Source: an uncultured Oribacterium sp. (GTDB lineage Bacteria; Bacillota; Clostridia; Lachnospirales; Lachnospiraceae). From it: 10,650 nucleotides of DNA. The notes under the pieces were generated by a model that ran no database searches, had not been told where the DNA came from, and saw nothing but the letters and a program-made list of their open reading frames with translations. The DNA is taken from assembly GCA_902485915.1 (NCBI GenBank), contig CABTMH010000034.1:1-10650 (forward strand), given 5' to 3'. Positions within the stretch are counted from its first letter, which is position 1. Each line of letters starts with the position of its first letter. The translations under genes were made by a program, and so were the position numbers. Positions 6,248-10,650 of the stretch are shown here, one piece after another.

Positions 6248-8383
6248 ATGAGTGAAGTTTTAAATGTTACGGAAATTTTCGGTGAGGATGTCTTTAACGA
6301 CAAGGTGATGCAGGAGCGTCTTCCGAAGGCAGTCTATAAGAAGCTGAAGAAAACCATCACAGAGGGCTACGAGCTCGATCCGACCATCGCGGATGCGGTT
6401 GCACAGGCGATGAAGGAGTGGGCACTCGAGAACGGTGCGACGCACTATACGCACTGGTTCCAGCCGCTGACCGGGATCACCGCCGAGAAGCATGATTCCT
6501 TTATCTCGGCCGCCGATGCCGATGGTAGGGTCATCATGGAGTTCTCCGGCAAGGAGCTGGTCCGCAGTGAGACGGATGCTTCCTCGTTTCCATCCGGTGG
6601 ACTTCGTGCGACCTTTGAGGCGAGAGGCTACACCATCTGGGACTGCACCAGCCCGGCCTTCCTTCGTCGAGAGGGAGAACATGGCGAAATCGTAACACTT
6701 TGCATTCCGACCTCCTTCTGTTCCTTCGGTGGTGAGGCACTGGATACGAAGACCCCGCTGCTTCGCTCCATGCAGGCGATCAACGAACAGGCACTGCGTA
6801 TCCTCCGTCTGTTCGGTAACACGACATCGAAGTCGGTGAAGCCATCCGTCGGTGCAGAGCAGGAGTACTTCCTGATCGACCGGAACAAGTATCTGAAGCG
6901 GAAGGACCTCATCTATACGGGTCGTACCCTCTTCGGTGTCATGCCGGCGAAGGGACAGGAGCTCGATGATCACTACTTCGGTTCCATCCGTCATCGCATC
7001 GCTGCCTTCATGCGCGATGTGGATGTACAGCTCTGGAAGCTCGGCGTCACCGCGAAGACCGAGCATAACGAGGTCGCACCGGCACAGCATGAGCTGGCAC
7101 CGGTCTATGATGAGGCGAACCTGGCCGTCGATCATAACCAGCTGGTGATGGAGGTCATGAAGAAGACCGCACCGCGGCATGGTCTCGAGTGCCTGCTCCA
7201 TGAGAAGCCGTTCTCCGGTGTTAACGGCTCCGGTAAGCACAACAACTGGTCGCTCGTAACGGATGATGGCATCAATTTGATGTACCCGGGCGAGACACCG
7301 CATGAGAATATTCAGTTCCTTCTGGTGCTGGCCTGCGTACTGGCTGCCGTCGATAAGCATGCGGACCTTCTGCGTCTCAGTGCAGCAGATGTCGGAAACG
7401 AGCATCGTCTCGGCGCAGATGAGGCACCACCAGCGATCGTTTCTGCGTTCATCGGCACCCAGCTCGAGGATGTCGTGGAGCAGCTGATCGGTACCGGCTA
7501 TGCGACCGAGTCGAAGCAGGGCAAGATCCTTCCGACCGGTGTCAACACCATGCCGGATCTCTATGCCGATGTCACCGATCGTAACCGTACGTCACCGTTT
7601 GCCTTTACCGGTAACAAGTTCGAGTTCCGTATGGTGGGTTCAGCCGAGTCCATCGCAAGTGCGAACATCATCCTCGACGCCATCGTCGCGGAGCAGTTTA
7701 AGGAAGCTGCCGACGTACTGGAGAAGGCAGAGAACTTCAGCGATGCATGTCATGATTACATCAAAAAGCTCCTGACCGAGCACCAGCGCATCATCTTTAA
7801 CGGAAACGGCTATTCCGAGGAGTGGGTAGAGGAGGCAGAGCGCAGAGGCCTTCCGAATCTTCCGTCCATGGTGGATGCGATTCCGGCCCTGACCACCGAG
7901 AAGGCGATCCAGCTCTTTAAGGAGTTCGGTATCTATACACAGGCCGAGCTGGTGAGCCGTGAGGAGGTCGAGTACGAGCAGTACTCGAAGGTCATCAATA
8001 TCGAGGCACGTGCGATGATCAACATCTCCGGCAAGCAGATCATCCCGGCGGTTATCCACTACACCACCCGTCTGGCCGATTCGATCCGCAAGGTGAGCGA
8101 GGCATGTCCGGAGGCAGATGTATCGGTTCAGAAGAGTCTTCTGATACATGCGTCGAAGCTGCTCTCGGATATGGAGCAGGCGAGAACGAAGCTGCTGCAG
8201 GATGTCGAGCTGTATGGTTCGGAGAAGGATGCCGAGAAGAAGGCACGTGTATACCACGATACGATCGTGCCGGATATGCGGGCACTGCGTACACCGGTCG
8301 ATGAGCTGGAGCAGATCGTGGATAAGGATCTGTGGCCGTATCCGAGCTATGGTGATATGATTTTCGAGGTTTCTGAGCCTTGA
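6248..8383 (+). CDS. glnN: Type III glutamine synthetase (GSIII)
   Basis: This enzyme makes glutamine from glutamate, ammonia and ATP. At 711 residues it is much longer than GSI (~450) and matches the GSIII subfamily of Bacteroides, cyanobacteria and many Clostridia. The GSIII-type N-terminal region (about 1-195) includes FNDKVM, HYTHWFQP (66-73) and SFPSGGLR (113-120). The catalytic core has VGAEQEYFLI (201-210, metal-binding glutamates), TEHNEVAPAQHELAP (271-285), and NGSGKHNNWSL (326-336), the equivalent of the ammonia/glutamate-site loop. The C-terminal part is largely helical. The start at 6248 has AAGGAG (6235-6240) at 7 bases. An ATG at 6244 in another frame opens only three codons (MNE then stop) and overlaps this start. 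No GSI-type adenylylation context or glnR/glnB gene is visible. Its promoter must lie within ~47 bases after the terminator or overlap it; I cannot define it. Confidence 0.95.
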   Translation: MSEVLNVTEIFGEDVFNDKVMQERLPKAVYKKLKKTITEGYELDPTIADAVAQAMKEWALENGATHYTHWFQPLTGITAEKHDSFISAADADGRVIMEFSGKELVRSETDASSFPSGGLRATFEARGYTIWDCTSPAFLRREGEHGEIVTLCIPTSFCSFGGEALDTKTPLLRSMQAINEQALRILRLFGNTTSKSVKPSVGAEQEYFLIDRNKYLKRKDLIYTGRTLFGVMPAKGQELDDHYFGSIRHRIAAFMRDVDVQLWKLGVTAKTEHNEVAPAQHELAPVYDEANLAVDHNQLVMEVMKKTAPRHGLECLLHEKPFSGVNGSGKHNNWSLVTDDGINLMYPGETPHENIQFLLVLACVLAAVDKHADLLRLSAADVGNEHRLGADEAPPAIVSAFIGTQLEDVVEQLIGTGYATESKQGKILPTGVNTMPDLYADVTDRNRTSPFAFTGNKFEFRMVGSAESIASANIILDAIVAEQFKEAADVLEKAENFSDACHDYIKKLLTEHQRIIFNGNGYSEEWVEEAERRGLPNLPSMVDAIPALTTEKAIQLFKEFGIYTQAELVSREEVEYEQYSKVINIEARAMINISGKQIIPAVIHYTTRLADSIRKVSEACPEADVSVQKSLLIHASKLLSDMEQARTKLLQDVELYGSEKDAEKKARVYHDTIVPDMRALRTPVDELEQIVDKDLWPYPSYGDMIFEVSEP

Positions 8384-8395
8384 TATTCTGTGGCC

Positions 8396-8415
8396 GGAGG
8401 GCCACCATCAGAAAC
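8396..8415 (+). repeat. Left terminal inverted repeat of the 8.4-8.7 kb element
   Basis: This arm ends in CCATCAGAAAC and is matched in reverse by 8686-8705 (GTTTCTGATGG onward). There are three mismatches in 20. Confidence 0.75.
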
Positions 8416-8437
8416 ACAGAACTCCGAGCTCGGAAGA

Positions 8438-8566
8438 CTCTAAAATTCCACCCCTAAGAAGTACTAGGCCCTCTGCAATCACTGAGTTTTCTTTATGAAA
8501 ACTCAGCGTTGCAGAGGGTGCTAAGGAAAAATTACTCCAAGTACTTCTAAGGGGTGGAATTTTGAG
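8438..8566 (+). repeat. Long nested hairpin
   Basis: The outer stem pairs 8438-8468 with 8537-8566: 28 pairs with one bulged T (8441) and two A-A mismatches. The middle stem is CCCTCTGCAA (8469-8478) with TTGCAGAGGG (8509-8518). The inner stem is CTGAGTTTTC (8482-8491) with GAAAACTCAG (8497-8506) around a TTTAT loop. An 18-base one-sided bulge (8519-8536) separates the middle and outer stems. It could also act as a two-way transcription end after glnN, but the T-run after the outer stem is poor. Confidence 0.85.
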
Positions 8567-8572
8567 TTAAAA

Positions 8573-8613
8573 ATCACGGGGGTGCGCCCGTAGGGCGCGA
8601 AGGTCCCCGTGAT
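8573..8613 (+). repeat. GC-rich two-step hairpin
   Basis: ATCACGGGG (8573-8581) pairs with CCCCGTGAT (8605-8613). Within it GCGCCC (8584-8589) pairs with GGGCGC (8593-8598) around a GTA loop. An asymmetric internal loop (GT opposite GAAGGT) separates the steps. No T-run follows. Confidence 0.8.
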
Positions 8614-8635
8614 GCCTTAGTGGCGAACGTATTCA

Positions 8636-8659
8636 AAGCTGTGCCTTAAGGCACAGCTT
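8636..8659 (+). repeat. Perfect 24-bp palindrome
   Basis: AAGCTGTGCCTT (8636-8647) is followed directly by its exact reverse complement (8648-8659). As RNA it would fold with a small loop; as DNA it could be a protein-binding site. It lies about 60 bases upstream of the promoter-like sequence of the choline gene. Confidence 0.85.
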
Positions 8660-8685
8660 CATTGATTTCACGACCTCTCCGTATG

Positions 8686-8705
8686 GTTTCTGATGGCTGC
8701 CCTTC
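8686..8705 (-). repeat. Right terminal inverted repeat of the 8.4-8.7 kb element
   Basis: This is the inverted partner of 8396-8415, with 17 of 20 positions matching on reverse complement. The inner 11 bases, GTTTCTGATGG, are perfect. Confidence 0.75.
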
Positions 8706-8717
8706 GACTTCAAAATA

Positions 8718-8746
8718 TTGAAATTGTATGGAAAATATGCTATTAT
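8718..8746 (+). promoter_or_regulatory. Strong sigma-70/SigA-type promoter of the choline gene
   Basis: TTGAAA (8718-8723), a 17-base spacer, and TATTAT (8741-8746) preceded by TGC (8738-8740) make a near-consensus promoter with an extended -10. The leader to the ATG at 8805 would be about 50 bases. It begins right after the inverted-repeat element, so the choline gene is probably transcribed independently of glnN. Confidence 0.7.
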
Positions 8747-8804
8747 GTTCGAAAATTTCTGAAAATAGCATTAAATGAACATGAACAGGAAAGGCGGAGG
8801 CGCG

Positions 8805-10650
8805 ATGCTGGAGCGGGAGACGACGATTATTCTGAGGACTTTATATGAGCGTGCGGAGAGTACGCAGCGGGATCTGGCGGGGGCGCTGGGGGTGTCGCTG
8901 GGGAAGACGAATCAGCTTCTGCAGGAGACGGTGAATCAGGGGCTTCTCCGGAAGCTGAGCCATGATGAGGGGCGTGGCCGGAATGTGCTGTATGCGTTGA
9001 CGGATGCAGGGCAGCAGCGTCTGGAGGCCCACCGGGTGGACGCGGCGCTGGTGCTGGCGTCGGGCTTCGGCTCCCGTTTCGTGCCACTCACGTATGAGAC
9101 ACCGAAGGGACTGCTCGAGGTTTTCGGGGAGCGAATGATCGAGCGTCAGATCCGACAGCTTCATGAGGTGGGCATCACGGATATCACGATCATGGTCGGC
9201 TATCTGAAGGAGAAGTTTGAGTACCTCATCGATAAGTATCAGGTGAAGCTGATCTATAATCCGGAATATGCGACGAAGAACACGCTGGCGACGATGCATC
9301 ATGCGGCGTCGGTGCTCCGGGGGCATAACTGCTATATTCTGTCCTCTGATAACTGGATGCGGGAGAATATGTACCATCGCTATGAGGCGGATGCCTGGTA
9401 TGCGGCGAGCTTCATGAAGGGAGAGACCCGGGAATGGGCGATGGAGACCGCACGAAACGGTGCGATCCGGGATGTGCGGGTCGGTGGCTGTGATCAGTGG
9501 TGCATGTATGGGCCGGTATACTTTACGAAGGAGTTTTCGGAACAGTTTCTGCCGTTGATCGAGAGCTACTACCGGATGCCGGGCACGGAGCAGTTTTACT
9601 GGGAGGATGTACTGATCCGGAATCTGAAGCTGCTGCCGCCGATCTATATCAACAAGCAGCCGGAGGGGGAGATCTATGAGTTCGAAAATCTCGAGGAGCT
9701 CCGGCAGTTCGATGAGAAGTATGTGAATCATTCCGGCTCTGAAGCGATGCAGCTCGTGTCCCGGGTCTTCGGCATCCCGGAGTCCTGTATCGTGCACATC
9801 CGCTGCCTGAAGGCCGGGATGACGAACAAGTCCTGGTACTTTTCGGTGCTGGATGCACCGGAGGCACCCGCGGAGTATCGTGGAAAGGACTACATCTGTC
9901 GTATCCCGGGGCCGGGCACAGAGAAGCTGATCGATCGTTTCCATGAGGGCGAGGTGTACCAGGCGGTGACGCAGCTCGGTATCACCGAGGAGCTCGTGTA
10001 CTTCAATCCGGAGAACGGCTATAAGATCTCTCGCTACTATCACGGGGCGCGCAATGCAGACTACGGGAATTCGGTGGAACTCCGGCAGTGCATGGCACTT
10101 CTGAAGCGTCTGCATAATTCCGGTATCGTGCTGAAGCATGACTTCGACCTTCATGAGGAGATGTTGCGCTACGAGACGTACATCCGTGAGGCGGGGGCGG
10201 TGATCCCGTTTGAGGATTATCCGGAGGTGCGTCTCCATGCGGAGGAGGTCTTCCGCTTCGTAGCGGCGCAGCAGCGTCCGAAGACGATCGCACACATCGA
10301 TTCCGTAAAGGATAATTTTATCTTCACGGACGAGGGGCTTAAGATGATTGACTGGGAGTACTGTGGCATGGCAGATCCGCTGACGGATCTCGCGATGGCG
10401 GCGATCTACTCCTACATGAGCTTCGAGGAGACGAAGCAGCTGATCGAGGTGTATCGTAGGGCATCGATGGGCACACAGGAGGATGGAACACATGTACCGA
10501 CGGCTGGCGATGCGGTGACACGACCGGGAACAGCCTCTTCCGTACCCGCTGGCGATGCGGTGACACGACCGGGAACAGCCCCTTCCGTATCCCGCGACGA
10601 TGTGGTGACTCCGCTGCGGCCAGCCTTTTCCGCAGCTGGTGCCGATGTGG
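8805..10650 (+). CDS. Fused winged-helix / LicC-like cytidylyltransferase / LicA-like choline kinase, 3' end outside window
   Basis: The frame is open from the ATG at 8805 to the window end (615 codons). GGAGG (8796-8800) precedes the start. Residues 1-78 resemble a winged helix (QRDLAGALGVSLGKTNQLL, then a wing-like GRGRNVLYALTDAG). Residues 80-300 are a nucleotidyltransferase: ALVLASGFGSRFVPLT (81-96) and PKGLLEVFG (100-108) match the LicC/sugar-nucleotidyltransferase signature, with SSDNW (180-184) as the likely metal-binding Asp region. From about 313 a LicA-like kinase begins: GMTNKSWYF (338-346), CRIPGPGTE (365-373), the catalytic motif HIDSVKDN (497-504; His497, Asp499, Asn504) and IDWEYCGMADPLTDLA (515-530). 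Together these would phosphorylate choline and make CDP-choline for decorating surface polymers. LicD, which transfers phosphocholine, is not in the window. From residue 564 an in-frame tandem repeat interrupts the kinase region. CTP and choline specificity are inferred from family resemblance. Confidence 0.9.
   Translation, partial: MLERETTIILRTLYERAESTQRDLAGALGVSLGKTNQLLQETVNQGLLRKLSHDEGRGRNVLYALTDAGQQRLEAHRVDAALVLASGFGSRFVPLTYETPKGLLEVFGERMIERQIRQLHEVGITDITIMVGYLKEKFEYLIDKYQVKLIYNPEYATKNTLATMHHAASVLRGHNCYILSSDNWMRENMYHRYEADAWYAASFMKGETREWAMETARNGAIRDVRVGGCDQWCMYGPVYFTKEFSEQFLPLIESYYRMPGTEQFYWEDVLIRNLKLLPPIYINKQPEGEIYEFENLEELRQFDEKYVNHSGSEAMQLVSRVFGIPESCIVHIRCLKAGMTNKSWYFSVLDAPEAPAEYRGKDYICRIPGPGTEKLIDRFHEGEVYQAVTQLGITEELVYFNPENGYKISRYYHGARNADYGNSVELRQCMALLKRLHNSGIVLKHDFDLHEEMLRYETYIREAGAVIPFEDYPEVRLHAEEVFRFVAAQQRPKTIAHIDSVKDNFIFTDEGLKMIDWEYCGMADPLTDLAMAAIYSYMSFEETKQLIEVYRRASMGTQEDGTHVPTAGDAVTRPGTASSVPAGDAVTRPGTAPSVSRDDVVTPLRPAFSAAGADV
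10494..10650 (+). repeat. In-frame tandem repeat array (~45-bp units) in the choline kinase gene
   Basis: Units start at 10494 (48 bases), 10542 (45), 10587 (45, diverged) and 10632 (cut by the window end). The first two share a 33-base identical core (GCTGGCGATGCGGTGACACG and the 13 bases after it). They encode VPTAGDAVTRPGTASS, VPAGDAVTRPGTAPS and VSRDDVVTPLRPAFS, then AAGADV. All unit lengths are multiples of three, so gain or loss of a unit keeps the reading frame. The Ala/Pro/Thr/Val-rich product is probably a flexible loop or tail. Confidence 0.9.

Larger units (their letters stand above)
8388..8714 (+). repeat. Gene-free, multi-hairpin element bounded by inverted repeats (MITE-like or structured RNA)
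   Basis: The stretch from the glutamine synthetase stop to 8717 has no credible gene but is crowded with inverted repeats. The outer pair is 8396-8415 and 8686-8705 (17 of 20 positions complementary, the inner 11 perfect). Inside are, in order, a short hairpin overlapping the left arm (GTGGCC 8390-8395 with GGCCAC 8400-8405), the palindrome TCCGAGCTCGGA (8423-8434), a 129-base nested hairpin, a GC-rich hairpin and a 24-bp palindrome. The pentamer ATATT occurs just outside both ends (8383-8387 and 8715-8719) and could be a target duplication, though chance is likely in such AT-rich flanks. The limits given assume it is one. Terminal inverted repeats, ~310-330 bases and no coding capacity fit a MITE; a closing stem around several hairpins also fits a large non-coding RNA in the glnN 3' region. 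I do not recognise the family. Confidence 0.6.

Noticed and set aside
6244..6255. Tiny upstream ORF (MNE) overlapping the glutamine synthetase start as a regulatory leader
   Set aside because: Three codons are easily produced by chance from ATGAATGAGTGA, and the ribosome binding site spacing favours the ATG at 6248.
6260..7405. 381-codon open frame on the - strand opposite the glutamine synthetase gene
   Set aside because: It is the reverse shadow of a well-conserved enzyme, with no motif and no plausible start site.
8390..8405. Terminator immediately after the glutamine synthetase gene
   Set aside because: The 6-bp GTGGCC/GGCCAC stem has no T-run after it and overlaps the left arm of the larger inverted-repeat element.
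8841..10493. 550-codon open frame on the - strand opposite the choline gene
   Set aside because: It is an antisense shadow of the clearly conserved choline gene on the + strand. Its product is rich in His, Arg and Leu without a recognisable domain, and no ribosome binding site stands out.
10494..10650. CRISPR array
   Set aside because: The units are contiguous, without spacers, lie in frame inside a coding gene, and diverge in the third copy.

Overview
All convincing genes in this window are on the + strand. The sequence looks like a low-to-medium GC Firmicute, most likely a Clostridia/Lachnospiraceae-type anaerobe. I infer this from the strong purine-rich ribosome binding sites, a type III glutamine synthetase, a class II fructose-bisphosphate aldolase, a VanZ-family protein, and a fused winged-helix/LicC/LicA choline gene of the kind I associate with gut Firmicutes. 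The body of the window is rich in CTG, GAG, AAG and ATC codons. The first ~430 bases are visibly more AT-rich (about 42% GC by hand count over 1-420, against about 54% over 421-630).

Layout. (1) 1-636: the 3' end of a type I restriction subunit (hsdR), whose last ~65 codons look native rather than HsdR-like. (2) 633-2877: a tightly packed cluster of ABC transporter ATPase, ABC-2 type permease and VanZ-family membrane protein, joined by overlaps or very short gaps. (3) 2914-5109: uridine kinase and threonine synthase, the first preceded by a promoter-like sequence that overlaps the end of the VanZ gene. (4) 5287-6150: class II aldolase, with its own promoter-like leader and a clear intrinsic terminator at 6167-6200. 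(5) 6248-8383: type III glutamine synthetase. (6) 8384-8717: a gene-free stretch packed with nested inverted repeats and bounded by a 20-bp imperfect inverted repeat; it is either a MITE-like element or a large structured RNA. (7) 8718-10650: a strong promoter-like sequence and a long gene, open at the window edge, encoding a DNA-binding-like head, a cytidylyltransferase and a choline kinase. An in-frame ~45-bp tandem repeat array lies in the kinase part.

The central genes are housekeeping metabolism (nucleoside salvage, threonine synthesis, glycolysis, ammonia assimilation) and probably form several short transcription units, not one pathway. The two ends are the accessory-looking parts: a restriction-system remnant or island edge on the left, and a surface phosphocholine decoration locus on the right. 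I found no tRNA, rRNA, CRISPR array or transposase gene. The most notable items are the multi-hairpin element at 8388-8714, the repeat-bearing fused choline gene, and the apparent chimeric junction inside hsdR.
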